Under the pieces are notes generated by a model. That model was not told the origin of the DNA. It made no database searches and saw only the letters and a list, made by a program, of their open reading frames with translations. Positions 53,275 through 62,291 of a stretch of DNA of 64,000 nucleotides are shown here, one piece after another. How positions within the stretch are numbered: position 1 is the stretch's first letter; each line of letters begins with the position of its first letter. Source of the stretch: Yoonia sediminilitoris. Lineage in GTDB: Bacteria; Pseudomonadota; Alphaproteobacteria; Rhodobacterales; Rhodobacteraceae. The DNA lies in NCBI RefSeq assembly GCF_003058085.1, contig NZ_QBUD01000004.1:186001-250000 (forward strand), written 5' to 3'. Position numbers and translations under genes: made by a program.

Positions 53275-54474
53275 CTACCTTCTGTATTCAGGGACGCGAT
53301 TATCAAGCAGGAAACCTGTGGGGTTCTGATTGATGTTACGGGCGAGATCATTCAGCGTGCGGACCAATGTGCGCGCCTCGCTGGCCAAACGGCTGAAATC
53401 GCGAATGCCCGGTCCTGCCGCTCCAATGGCGCCGCGACCCTCGGCGGTTGCCGCGCGCAGATCGGTCAGAATGCCCGGAATATCAGCGTTCAGCGTTGTC
53501 ATGGTTTCGCGGAATGCTGCCATGGCCTGCTGCGTGTCCGACAGAACCGGCCCAAGGTCAGAAGCCATGATCCCGTCTGCCCGCGCAAACGCATCATTGG
53601 CGCTGCCAAGTGCGGTGTCGGCGTTCTGCAATGTTGTTTGCAGCCCATCAGCAAGTGGCGGCAGGTCGTTTTCCATCAGGCTTTGCACCTCGGCCAGAAC
53701 CTCGTTTGCCCGTGTGATGGTGGGTTGCAGCGCATCCAATGTCTGATTTGCGGTCTCGAAGGTGTCGGTGATGGTCGCTAGGGACGTATCAGCATTGCCA
53801 AGGGTCGTCTGGGCGCTGTCGCGCAAAATATCCAACCCGTCTGTGAATTGCGTGATCTCGTCAGCCGCTCTGCGCAGACTGGTCGAGATGTCGGAAAAAT
53901 CTTGCAGTGCCGTGTCAAGTCCGGCGGTCGCCGCATCGATGTTTTGCAGGATACGGCGCACATATTCCTGATTTTCGGGGCCAGTCAGCTTTTCCAGTTG
54001 TTTCAGCAACGCAGTGGCATCCCCCAAAAGATCGGGCGCACTACTGACCAGCGACTGAAAAGAAGATTGCCGCGAGGGGATGATCGGCGGACCTTCCAGT
54101 TCAGGCGTCAACCGTTCTGCGTTTGGCGACCCACCCGATAGGGCGATATAGGCAACGCCTGTAACCCCTTGGGATTCAAGCTGTGCGACCGTATCCACAG
54201 CGATGGGCGTGTTGGAGTCGATCTCGATGGCCACATAGACTTTGCTGGGGTCTTTTTCCCAGATCCGAATACCGACCACACGCCCGACACCAACCCCGTT
54301 GAAAAGTACATCAGCCGACTGGTCCAGACCGGACACATTGTCGAACAGGATGCCATACTGCGCCCACTGCCGGTCAATCTGCACGCTGGACAGCCAGACA
54401 AAAAAGCCGAGCCCGCCCAGAACGCCAAAAATCGCGAACAAGCCGATAATGATAAAATTAGCGCGTGTTTCCAT
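53275..54474 (-). CDS. mlaD: MlaD-type MCE-domain lipid transporter subunit
   Basis: 399 residues. One N-terminal TM (FIIIGLFAIFGVLGGLGFFVWL), an MCE domain (about residues 35-120: VLFNGVGVGRVVGIRIWEKDP), then a very long heptad-rich coiled coil (LLKQLEKLTGPENQEYVRRI to the C-terminus). It makes the periplasmic hexamer that passes phospholipid or sterol-like lipids. The coiled coil is longer than in E. coli MlaD and typical of alphaproteobacteria. It overlaps mlaF by one base. Confidence 0.92.
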   Translation of the reverse strand: METRANFIIIGLFAIFGVLGGLGFFVWLSSVQIDRQWAQYGILFDNVSGLDQSADVLFNGVGVGRVVGIRIWEKDPSKVYVAIEIDSNTPIAVDTVAQLESQGVTGVAYIALSGGSPNAERLTPELEGPPIIPSRQSSFQSLVSSAPDLLGDATALLKQLEKLTGPENQEYVRRILQNIDAATAGLDTALQDFSDISTSLRRAADEITQFTDGLDILRDSAQTTLGNADTSLATITDTFETANQTLDALQPTITRANEVLAEVQSLMENDLPPLADGLQTTLQNADTALGSANDAFARADGIMASDLGPVLSDTQQAMAAFRETMTTLNADIPGILTDLRAATAEGRGAIGAAGPGIRDFSRLASEARTLVRTLNDLARNINQNPTGFLLDNRVPEYRR

Positions 54475-55253
54475 TAACTTGCAGCTTTCTGGACCAGTGC
54501 CGCACGGGCGCGCGGCCCCTTAAAGTAGGCCTGAACCCAAGGGTGATCAATCTCTTGCATTTCGGCCATGGTGCCGGTGGCCAGCACCCGCCCTTCGGCC
54601 AGCACGGCAACCCGGTCACAAATGGCGTGCAGGCTGTCCAGATCATGCGTGACAAGAAACACCGTCAGCCCCAGCGCACGGCGCAACTGCCCGATCAGCG
54701 TATCAAAGGCCGCAGCCCCGATCGGGTCAAGCCCGGCGGTCGGTTCATCCAGAAACACGATTTCGGGGTCCAGCGCGATGGCGCGTGCAAATCCGGCCCG
54801 TTTGCGCATACCGCCAGACAATTCGGCCGGAAACTTGTGCAAAGCGTCTTCGGGCAGACCCACCATACGGACCTTGATCGCGGCCAGTGCCGCGCGGGTT
54901 TGCGGCGACAGGTCCAATTGTTCGCGCATGGGCGCTTCGACGTTTTGCTGTACATCAAGCGATGAAAACAGCGCGCCCCCTTGAAACATGACGCCCCAGC
55001 GGCGGCGCAGGCGGCGGTATTCCTCGGGTGCTGTATCACGCACGTTTTCGCCGAAGACCGTGATTTGCCCGCCAGCAGGTTTCAGCAACCCCACGACAGC
55101 CCGCAGCAGCACCGATTTACCGGTGCCCGACCCGCCCACAACGCCGATGACCTCTCCGCGTTGCACGTCAAGATCAAGCCCGTCATGTACGGTATGTTTG
55201 CCGAAACGGGTCACAAGCCCCCGCACGCTGATGATCGGGTCATCCGGGATCAT
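54474..55253 (-). CDS. mlaF: MlaF-type ABC ATPase
   Basis: 259 residues. Walker A GGSGTGKSV, Q-loop MFQGGALFSSLDVQQN, signature LSGGMRKRAGFARAIA, Walker B IVFLDEPTAGLD, H-loop VTHDLDSLHAIC. The family specificity is clear from the LFSSLDVQQN insert. It energises the MlaE permease, whose stop overlaps its start by 4 bases. Confidence 0.94.
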   Translation of the reverse strand: MIPDDPIISVRGLVTRFGKHTVHDGLDLDVQRGEVIGVVGGSGTGKSVLLRAVVGLLKPAGGQITVFGENVRDTAPEEYRRLRRRWGVMFQGGALFSSLDVQQNVEAPMREQLDLSPQTRAALAAIKVRMVGLPEDALHKFPAELSGGMRKRAGFARAIALDPEIVFLDEPTAGLDPIGAAAFDTLIGQLRRALGLTVFLVTHDLDSLHAICDRVAVLAEGRVLATGTMAEMQEIDHPWVQAYFKGPRARAALVQKAAS

Positions 55254-56368
55254 ACGCCCACCAATTCAAAAAATATGGAAAACAGCGCATCTGCCGCAAT
55301 CACTAGGAAAATGCTTAACACAACAGAGGTCGAGGTCAGCCGCCCCAGCGATTCAACGTCGCCTTTGACCTGCATGCCTTCGAAACAGCCGACAATTCCG
55401 ATAATAAGCGCAAAAAACGGTGCCTTGATCAAGCCAACGCCCAGATGCCAAACGCTGGTATTGCTGGCCAGACGTGACTGAAAAACGCCCGGCGATACAC
55501 CCAGTTCGATCCACGACATCAGGGCGCCGCCGAGCAGCCCGGAAAAGTTGGCGATCACGCCCAGAACCGGCAACATCAGGATCAGGGCCATGACACGCGG
55601 CAGGACCAGCACCTCGATCGGGTTCAGGCCAAGCGTGCGCATTGCGTCGATTTCTTCGCGCATCTTCATGGACCCGATGGCAGCAGTAAAGGCCGACCCC
55701 GACCGCCCGGCGACGATGATGGCGGTCAGCAAGATGCCCAATTCGCGCAGCACCGAAATCGCGATCAGATCGACGACAAACACCTCTGCCCCGAACTGGC
55801 GCAACTGGGCCGCCCCCTGAAAGGCCAGTACGACCCCAATCAGGAACGACATTAACGCCACGATGGGCACGGCGCTGAGCCCGACCTGCTGCATATGGTG
55901 CACGAGTGCAGTCCACCTGATCCGCGAGGGATGCGCGAAAAGGGATAAAAACGTCGCAACGGTCTGACCCAGAAAGCCGATGATAGCCATCATTTTTTGA
56001 AAGGATGCAACGGTTGTGCGCCCAACCATTTCCAGCCTGTCATTCAGCGTGATGGACTTTTCGGTTTGGTCGTCTTTTGCAGGCATGTTCTGACGAACCG
56101 TGCCAATGAGATCGCTTTGCAGTTGGCTTGCACCGGTGATTTCCGGCGCAGTCCCGGCCTGTTGCAGACGCCGCTCCAGTGTCACGATGGCCCATGCGCC
56201 CGCCGTGTCGATGCGGCCGACCTGCCCAAGGTCAATCACCTGTGCCCCCTTTTGTCCCAGATCGAGTTGTTCAACCGTCCCGATCAACAAATCACCAGAA
56301 AGCACGATCCTTTGGTCAACGACTGTCAGCCGCGCAGGCTGCAACCTATCTGGTGAATGGGCATTCAT
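55250..56368 (-). CDS. mlaE: MlaE permease with fused N-terminal STAS domain
   Basis: 372 residues. Residues about 10-100 are a STAS domain (VVDQRIVLSGDLLIGTVEQLD, QVIDLGQVGRIDTAGAWAI), which in E. coli is a separate protein, MlaB. Residues 125-372 are the MlaE permease (VALMSFLIGVVLAFQGAAQLRQFGAE, VAGRSGSAFTAAIGSMKMREEIDAM, LGGALMSWIELG). The fusion removes the need for a separate mlaB. It is the first gene of the operon; an intact FNR-type box lies 100-113 bp upstream. Confidence 0.92.
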   Translation of the reverse strand: MNAHSPDRLQPARLTVVDQRIVLSGDLLIGTVEQLDLGQKGAQVIDLGQVGRIDTAGAWAIVTLERRLQQAGTAPEITGASQLQSDLIGTVRQNMPAKDDQTEKSITLNDRLEMVGRTTVASFQKMMAIIGFLGQTVATFLSLFAHPSRIRWTALVHHMQQVGLSAVPIVALMSFLIGVVLAFQGAAQLRQFGAEVFVVDLIAISVLRELGILLTAIIVAGRSGSAFTAAIGSMKMREEIDAMRTLGLNPIEVLVLPRVMALILMLPVLGVIANFSGLLGGALMSWIELGVSPGVFQSRLASNTSVWHLGVGLIKAPFFALIIGIVGCFEGMQVKGDVESLGRLTSTSVVLSIFLVIAADALFSIFFELVGV

Positions 56369-56467
56369 CCGTTTGTCCCTTGCACAGACAACACTATCCG
56401 TTCACGCATCCGGGCGCACGGGTCTTGCCAACAGTAGCAAGGTTAATTCTCGCCGACGATGGAAATT

Positions 56468-56481
56468 TTGACAAACATCAA
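56468..56481. promoter_or_regulatory. FNR-type box upstream of mla operon
   Basis: TTGACAAACATCAA, both half-sites intact. A -41.5 start would fall near 56433, giving a 65-nt leader to mlaE. Confidence 0.6.
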
Positions 56482-56562
56482 TTGCGTCAGGTGAAGGGAA
56501 ATTTTTGCAATGCAGTCCAGATGGTTAGCATTGGGACCCGGTGCGTGATGCCCGCACCCCCA

Positions 56563-57252
56563 TCAGGCGTTTTCGAAGTAAGATGGAAAATCAGCACGCA
56601 CACGCTCTACGATGGCCTGCACGCCTTGGATATGGTCGCGCAGTGCCGCTTCAGCGGCTCCGGCATCGTCCCGTTTGATTGCGCAGACGATGGACTGGTG
56701 TTCGTCACATACGATCTGGCGGCGCTCTTTGGACAGGCTGAGAAAACGGATGCGGTCCAGATGGGCCTTTTGTTCCTTGATCAGCGTCCAGATGTGCGCA
56801 TGGCCAGCCACGTCGCAAATGATTTCATGAAACCTTTCGTCCAATGTATGAAATCTGGCGGTCTCTGCGCCAATGGCGTCTTGCTGCTGTTGCAGCGTGC
56901 TTTGCAACGCAGCGAGAAGTGCCTTGCCAGAATTTGACATCGCGGTGCGCAGACATTCGGTTTCCAGCGCCGTGCGTGTAAAGACAGCGTCGTTCACCTT
57001 GCCAAGCGATATCCGGGTGATCAGCGTGGCGCGCTGCGGCCGTATCGCGATAAAACCCAGATTAGCCAACCGAAAGAAGGCGTCACGCACCGGTTGCCGT
57101 GACACCCCGAGTTGTTTGGCGATTTCCCCTTCGGACACTTTGGTACCGGGCGGGAGCGCGACCGAGACGACTGCATCATAAAGCGTATCAAAGACTCTGT
57201 CTGTTGCAGAAACCTGGGGCGTTTCAATCGGAGCAATGTCCAAAGCTGCCAT
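56563..57252 (-). CDS. GntR/FCD-family regulator of uronate catabolism
   Basis: 229 residues from ATG 57252. Winged helix about 15-75 (VSEGEIAKQLGVSRQPVRDAFFRL) and FCD domain (metal/ligand residues in FHTLDERFHEIIC, AGHAHIW, EHQSIVCAIKRDD). It diverges from uxaC, so it most likely controls the uronate operon as UxuR/ExuR or KdgR relatives do. No operator could be picked with confidence in the 110-bp promoter gap. Confidence 0.88.
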   Translation of the reverse strand: MAALDIAPIETPQVSATDRVFDTLYDAVVSVALPPGTKVSEGEIAKQLGVSRQPVRDAFFRLANLGFIAIRPQRATLITRISLGKVNDAVFTRTALETECLRTAMSNSGKALLAALQSTLQQQQDAIGAETARFHTLDERFHEIICDVAGHAHIWTLIKEQKAHLDRIRFLSLSKERRQIVCDEHQSIVCAIKRDDAGAAEAALRDHIQGVQAIVERVRADFPSYFENA

Positions 57253-57362
57253 CGGTGTGTCCCTTGAAATTACGGGATCTCCTTTAGCGCAGAAATGATT
57301 TTGACACAACTGACCATCTAGCATATTAGCAGTACAGTTTTCCTGAGTTTGGATATCAAACC

Positions 57363-58769
57363 ATGCCGCTCACCGCGCCAGATCGGCTTTTTCCGCCGGA
57401 ACAGAAACAAAAAGACCTCGCGCGTGCGCTGTACCGGTCGGTTGCCGATCTTCCGATCATCAGTCCGCACGGGCATTGTGACCCACGCTGGTTTGCCGAA
57501 GATCGCAGGTTTCCGAACCCCTCTGACTTGTTCGTCGTGCCCGATCATTATGTGTTTCGGATGCTGGTCAGTCAGGGCGTGCGCATGGCTGATCTTGGCA
57601 TTCCGCGTCTGGACGAGGGGCCGTCGGAAACCGACCCGCGCAAGGTTTGGGCCCGCTTTGCGCAGAATTACCACCTGTTTCGCGGCACCCCGTCCGCATT
57701 GTGGCTGGACCATTCCTTTGAACATGTTTTCGGGATTGATCAGGTCCTGTCGGCGGACACGGCCACAGCAATCTATGACCAGATAGAGGCAAAACTGGCC
57801 GATGATGCCTTTCGCCCCCGCGCCTTGTTTGAACGGTTTGGCATTGAATTGCTGGCCACAACCGAAGGGGCGTTGGATGATCTGGCGTGGCACCGGCAAA
57901 TCCGTGAAAGTGGATGGTCTGGCCGTGTTGTCACGACCTACCGGCCCGATGCCGTTGTTGACCCCGACTTTGAAGGGTTTGCCGCGAACGTCGCGGCCCT
58001 TGGTGCCCTGACGGACGAAGATACCCAAAGTTGGACCGGCTATCTTGCCGCCCATCGCAAGCGCCGCGCGTTCTTCAAATCCTTCGGTGCAACGGCAAGC
58101 GATCACGGCCACCCCAGCGCGCATACTGAAAACCTGTCGCACGCCGATGCAGCAGCACTGTTTGCCAAGGTTTTGTCAGGCGATTTCACAACAATCGAGG
58201 CAGAGGCATTTCGCGGCCAGATGCTATTGGAAATGGCAAGAATGAGCCTTGATGACGGGTTGACCATGCAAATACATGCAGGGTCACGGCGCAACCACGC
58301 GGCACCCGTCTTTGCAAAGTTCGGGCGGGACATGGGCTTTGATATCCCCGGCCCCACCGATTACGTTGTTGCGCTCAAACCGCTGCTGGATGCCGTGGGG
58401 ATGGAGCCCGATCTGAAGATCATCCTGTTTACGCTGGATGAAACGGCCTATAGCCGCGAGCTGGCACCACTGGCCGGGGCCTATCCAGCGCTAAGGCTTG
58501 GCCCGCCCTGGTGGTTTTTCGACAGTTACGAGGGGATCAAGCGGTTCCGCGAAACGACGACCGAAACCTGCGGCTTCTATAACACCGCCGGGTTCAACGA
58601 TGACACGCGGGCGTTCTGCTCAATCCCGGCGCGCCATGACGTGTCCCGCCGCGCGGACAGCGCCTATCTTGCTACGCTGGTGACCACAGGCCGCCTCCGC
58701 GAGGCCGAGGCCTTTGAGATAGCCCCCGACCTTGCCTACGGGCTTGCCAAAACAGCCTATAACCTTTGA
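57363..58769 (+). CDS. uxaC: Glucuronate isomerase (uronate isomerase)
   Basis: 468 residues. ISPHGHCDPRWFAEDRRFPNPSDL holds the first metal-binding His pair, and HAGSRRNH with the later WWFFDSYEGIKRFRETTTETCGFYNT block is unique to UxaC. It converts D-glucuronate to D-fructuronate, or galacturonate to tagaturonate. First gene of the rightward operon; kduI starts 15 bp later. Confidence 0.95.
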   Translation: MPLTAPDRLFPPEQKQKDLARALYRSVADLPIISPHGHCDPRWFAEDRRFPNPSDLFVVPDHYVFRMLVSQGVRMADLGIPRLDEGPSETDPRKVWARFAQNYHLFRGTPSALWLDHSFEHVFGIDQVLSADTATAIYDQIEAKLADDAFRPRALFERFGIELLATTEGALDDLAWHRQIRESGWSGRVVTTYRPDAVVDPDFEGFAANVAALGALTDEDTQSWTGYLAAHRKRRAFFKSFGATASDHGHPSAHTENLSHADAAALFAKVLSGDFTTIEAEAFRGQMLLEMARMSLDDGLTMQIHAGSRRNHAAPVFAKFGRDMGFDIPGPTDYVVALKPLLDAVGMEPDLKIILFTLDETAYSRELAPLAGAYPALRLGPPWWFFDSYEGIKRFRETTTETCGFYNTAGFNDDTRAFCSIPARHDVSRRADSAYLATLVTTGRLREAEAFEIAPDLAYGLAKTAYNL

Positions 58770-58784
58770 AACGAGAGAGCCTTG

Positions 58785-59606
58785 ATGACAAACACCCAAA
58801 CCCGATATGCGATTGATCCCGAGGCAGCAAAGAGCTTTGATACCGACAAGCTGCGCGAACATTTTCATGTAGGTGATCTATTCAAGCCGGATGAAATCCG
58901 GCTGGTCTATTCGCATTATGACCGCTTGATCCTTGGCTCTGCTGTGCCCCAAAGCAGGCCTCTCACGCTGGACCATGTGCCTGAAACTGGAACGGCAACC
59001 TTTTTGGAGCGCCGCGAGATGGCGATCCTGAACCTGGGTGAGACAGGCAAAGTGTCGGTGGGTGGCGAGGATTACGGCATTGCACGGGGCGAGGTTTTGT
59101 ACATCGGCATGGGGGCGGGTCCGGTGACGATGGAAGGCGGGCGGTTCTATCTGCTCTCCGCCCCGGCCCATCGCACCTGCCCCACAACGCTGATCAGACT
59201 GTCTGATGCACGCCGCGTCGAAATGGGCGCGCGTGAAACTGCGAACGAACGCGTCATTATCCAGTTTCTGCACCCCGAAGTCTGCGAAAGCTGCCAGCTT
59301 TTGATGGGCTATACCCAGTTTGCCCCCGGCTCCATCTGGAACACCATGCCCGCGCACACGCACGACCGCCGGATGGAGGCTTATCTCTACTTTGATGTGC
59401 CACAGGATCAGCGTGTCTTTCACTTCATGGGCCAACCCGATGAAACCCGTCATATCGTCATGGCGAATGAAGAGGCGGTGATTTCCCCGCCATGGTCTAT
59501 CCACTGCGGGGCGGGCACCGCGTCCTATACGTTCTGCTGGGCAATGGCAGGCGACAATATTGATTTCACGGATATGGACATGGTGTCGATGGAGACCCTG
59601 CGATGA
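58785..59606 (+). CDS. kduI: 5-keto-4-deoxyuronate isomerase
   Basis: 273 residues from ATG 58785. LILGSAVPQSRPLTLDHV, then cupin metal residues in NTMPAHTHDRRMEAYLYFDV and HIVMANEEAVISPPWSIHCGAGTASYTF identify KduI. It isomerises 5-keto-4-deoxyuronate (from unsaturated uronates of pectin or alginate-like chains) to the substrate of kduD. The kduD start overlaps its stop by 4 bases. Confidence 0.95.
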   Translation: MTNTQTRYAIDPEAAKSFDTDKLREHFHVGDLFKPDEIRLVYSHYDRLILGSAVPQSRPLTLDHVPETGTATFLERREMAILNLGETGKVSVGGEDYGIARGEVLYIGMGAGPVTMEGGRFYLLSAPAHRTCPTTLIRLSDARRVEMGARETANERVIIQFLHPEVCESCQLLMGYTQFAPGSIWNTMPAHTHDRRMEAYLYFDVPQDQRVFHFMGQPDETRHIVMANEEAVISPPWSIHCGAGTASYTFCWAMAGDNIDFTDMDMVSMETLR

Positions 59607-60337
59607 GAGATCCGTTTCGGCTGGACGGCAAACGCGCTCTTGTAACGGGGGCCAATACGGGCATTGGGCAGGCGATTGCTATCGGTCTTGCCCAAGCGGG
59701 CGCCCATGTGATCGCTGCCGGTCGGTCGTCGTGTGATGAAACCGTCGCAATGATGGGCGGGGGTGAGGCGCTGATGCTGGAGCTTGCCGACCCTGCTGCG
59801 GCAGCGGCGGTTGTTGCAGAACATAAGACGCTCGATATCCTTGTGAACAACGCTGGGATCATTCGCCGTGAAGACAGCGTAGATTATAGCGAGGCTGACT
59901 GGGATGACGTGATGGATGTAAACCTCAAGGCGGTTTTTATGCTGTCCCAGAGTTTCGCCAAATCCGCGATGGCACGCGGGGCGGGCGGGCGGATTGTGAA
60001 CATCGCCTCGCTGCTCAGCTTTCAAGGGGGCATCCGCGTGCCTGCCTATACCGCGACCAAACATGGGGTGGCGGGGCTGACCAAGGCGCTGGCCAACGAA
60101 TGGGCGCGTAACGGGATCAACGTGAATGCGGTAGCCCCCGGCTATATCGCTACCAACAACACCACGGCCCTGCGCGAGGACCCAAAGCGCAGCGCGGAAA
60201 TCCTGTCGCGGATTCCTGCGGGCCGCTGGGGTGATCCGGCCGATATCGCGGGTGCCGTGACGTTTCTATGCGGCGCTGCGTCAGGATATGTGACGGGGGC
60301 TGTTCTGAACGTCGACGGGGGCTGGCTTGCCCGATAG
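59603..60337 (+). CDS. kduD: 2-deoxy-D-gluconate 3-dehydrogenase / 2,5-diketo-3-deoxygluconate reductase
   Basis: 244 residues. SDR loop VTGANTGIGQAIA, NNAG, catalytic Ser in IASLLSFQGGIRVPAYTATK and C-terminal SGYVTGAVLNVDGGW. The order right after kduI and the typical length give KduD. Product is 2-keto-3-deoxygluconate, which needs kdgK/kdgA (not seen here). Confidence 0.93.
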   Translation: MRDPFRLDGKRALVTGANTGIGQAIAIGLAQAGAHVIAAGRSSCDETVAMMGGGEALMLELADPAAAAAVVAEHKTLDILVNNAGIIRREDSVDYSEADWDDVMDVNLKAVFMLSQSFAKSAMARGAGGRIVNIASLLSFQGGIRVPAYTATKHGVAGLTKALANEWARNGINVNAVAPGYIATNNTTALREDPKRSAEILSRIPAGRWGDPADIAGAVTFLCGAASGYVTGAVLNVDGGWLAR

Positions 60338-61766
60338 TCCAAGGCTGCAACGCAAGGGCCCAAAGCCCCGGGCAGGGATCGTTCATCTGGGACCAGGTGC
60401 CTTTTTTCGGGCGTTCAATGCGGTTTACACCGATCAGGCGATGGCGGCGGCGGGTGGCGATTGGGGGATTATCGCGGTCAGCCTGCGCAGCCCGACCGCG
60501 CGGGCCCAACTGCTGCCGCAGGACGGCGTCTATACCACTGTCACCGCGTCAGAGACCGCACCCGATAGCGCGATCATCGGGTCGATCGTGGACGTCATGG
60601 CAGCACAAACCGACACCGATCGCACGGCGATTATCGACGCCATGGCTGATCCTGCGATCAAGATCATTTCGCTGACCATTACCGAAAAAGGCTATGGGCA
60701 TGATCCTGCGACTGGCGGAATCGACCGGCAGCATCCTGACATTGCGGCAGATCTGGAAAACCCGAACCGGCCTGCGTCAGCGGTTGGCTTAATCGTTGCT
60801 GCCCTGCAAGTGCGGCAGAAGACCGGTGCCGGGCCTGTCACCTTGCTCAGCTGTGATAACCTGCCTGCGAACGGGGCTGTGCTTCGGTCCGTCGTACTGG
60901 ACTATGCGCGCGCAGTGAACAGCCCAGATCTGGCAGACTGGATCGCGGCGCATGTCACTTTTCCCGCCACGATGGTCGACCGCATTACCCCTGCCACAAC
61001 GGCCGCTGACATTGCGCAACTGGCCGAAACCGCTGGTTATTACGACCCGGGCTGCGTGATGCATGAAGCGTTTCGGCAGTGGGTGATCGAAGATGATTTT
61101 GCATGCGGCCGCCCGGCATGGGATCAGGTGGGCGCACAATTGGTGGCGTCAGTGGAACCTTTCGAGATGATGAAGCTGCGCTGCCTGAACGGGACCCATT
61201 CAACGCTCGCTTATCTTGGGTATCTTGCCGGGTTTGAAACGATTGCGGATTGTGTTGCCGATGCGGATTTTGCGGCACTTTGCGAACGGCTATGGGCGGA
61301 TGAAATCACGCCCGTTGTTCCGCAGCCCGACGGGGAGGACCTGAATAGCTATTGCGCGGCACTGATGAACCGCTACCGCGATCCGGCGATCCGTCATCGG
61401 ACATGGCAAATTGCGATGGATGGCAGCCAAAAGCTGCCGCAGCGCATACTGGGGACAATCGCAGACAACCTAGCCGCAGGGCGGGTGCCTGCTGGTCTGT
61501 GCATGGCCGTGGCGGGATGGATGAAATATGTCGGCGGCGTCGATGAGAATGGTGCCGCGATTGACGTGCGCGACCCGATGGCGGGCGTGCTGAAACAAAC
61601 CAGCGACGCGGCGTCCGACAAGGTTGCGGCGCTTTTGGGGATTGAAGAGGTCTTTGGCAAGGCGCTTCCCAAACACGTGGGTTTCTGCGCGGCGGTGGCC
61701 CAAGCCTATGACAAGCTTGACAGCTTGGGCGCTCATGGCGCTGTGCGGGATTATCTGCGGTCGTGA
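60327..61766 (+). CDS. uxuB: Mannitol-dehydrogenase-family fructuronate reductase
   Basis: 479 residues from TTG 60327, overlapping kduD by 11 bases (weak GGGGG upstream). IVHLGPGAFFRAFNAVYTDQAM is the N-terminal Rossmann motif of the polyol/mannonate family; LRCLNGTHSTLAYLGYLAG is the catalytic helix and lysine region. It reduces fructuronate to mannonate, using the uxaC product. Tagaturonate or mannitol activity cannot be excluded. uxuA (mannonate dehydratase) is not in the window. Confidence 0.9.
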   Translation: MPDSPRLQRKGPKPRAGIVHLGPGAFFRAFNAVYTDQAMAAAGGDWGIIAVSLRSPTARAQLLPQDGVYTTVTASETAPDSAIIGSIVDVMAAQTDTDRTAIIDAMADPAIKIISLTITEKGYGHDPATGGIDRQHPDIAADLENPNRPASAVGLIVAALQVRQKTGAGPVTLLSCDNLPANGAVLRSVVLDYARAVNSPDLADWIAAHVTFPATMVDRITPATTAADIAQLAETAGYYDPGCVMHEAFRQWVIEDDFACGRPAWDQVGAQLVASVEPFEMMKLRCLNGTHSTLAYLGYLAGFETIADCVADADFAALCERLWADEITPVVPQPDGEDLNSYCAALMNRYRDPAIRHRTWQIAMDGSQKLPQRILGTIADNLAAGRVPAGLCMAVAGWMKYVGGVDENGAAIDVRDPMAGVLKQTSDAASDKVAALLGIEEVFGKALPKHVGFCAAVAQAYDKLDSLGAHGAVRDYLRS

Positions 61767-61784
61767 CCCTTTGGGATGGCGATG

Positions 61785-62189
61785 CTATTGCGGCTGTGCC
61801 TGAATGGACTCAAGGAAGGTGACAAGATCAATGATCGGCTGACTGGTCATGATCAGAATCCCTTCTTCGCCACGCATGGCCACCCCTTTTCCTTCGAAAA
61901 AGCCGCCGAACACGGGCATCGGGCTCCCGTGCGACAACAGCGTGTCGCGCCCATCCACCTTGGCGATGATCCCTGATATGGGGAAGGTTCCGCCCGCCTT
62001 GGTTGTCAGTTGGGTCAGGTCCGTGGGCTGGATCAGCAGCACCGATGCCATCGGACCCTGCCCACGCGCGTCAAGCCCGTGGCAAGTCGCGCAATGGGTT
62101 TCATAAAGTACGCGCCCGACTGCGGCATCCTGTGCAAAGGCTGTCGTCGCAGAGACCAGAAGGCTCAGTGTAATTGCCAGACGTTTCAT
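61785..62189 (-). CDS. Small periplasmic c-type cytochrome
   Basis: 134 residues. Signal peptide MKRLAITLSLLVSATTAFAQ. One CXXCH (CATCHGLDARG) and an axial Met in MPVFGGFF. A monoheme class I protein, probably a soluble electron donor. The upstream gap holds a near-palindrome TGATCTAGATCA (62269-62280), an FNR-like box with one mismatch per half-site, which hints at oxygen control. Confidence 0.9.
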   Translation of the reverse strand: MKRLAITLSLLVSATTAFAQDAAVGRVLYETHCATCHGLDARGQGPMASVLLIQPTDLTQLTTKAGGTFPISGIIAKVDGRDTLLSHGSPMPVFGGFFEGKGVAMRGEEGILIMTSQPIIDLVTFLESIQAQPQ

Positions 62190-62267
62190 GGCTGTCCTTT
62201 CCTGTGTTGATCAGCGGGGCGCGTGCCCTGAGTGATATCAGCCTAGTTTGGCTGACGAGGCCCCGCC

Positions 62268-62281
62268 ATGATCTAGATCAG
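62268..62281. promoter_or_regulatory. Weak FNR-type box upstream of cytochrome c
   Basis: ATGATCTAGATCAG differs at one outer base in each half-site from TTGAT-N4-ATCAA. It lies 79 bp from the cytochrome gene's start. Confidence 0.4.
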
Positions 62282-62291
62282 ACAATGCGCG

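Noticed and set aside
52507-53781. 424-codon rightward frame across the DksA-like, lipoprotein and mlaD genes
   Set aside because: It is opposite three well supported genes and its product is Arg/Cys/His-rich low-quality sequence.
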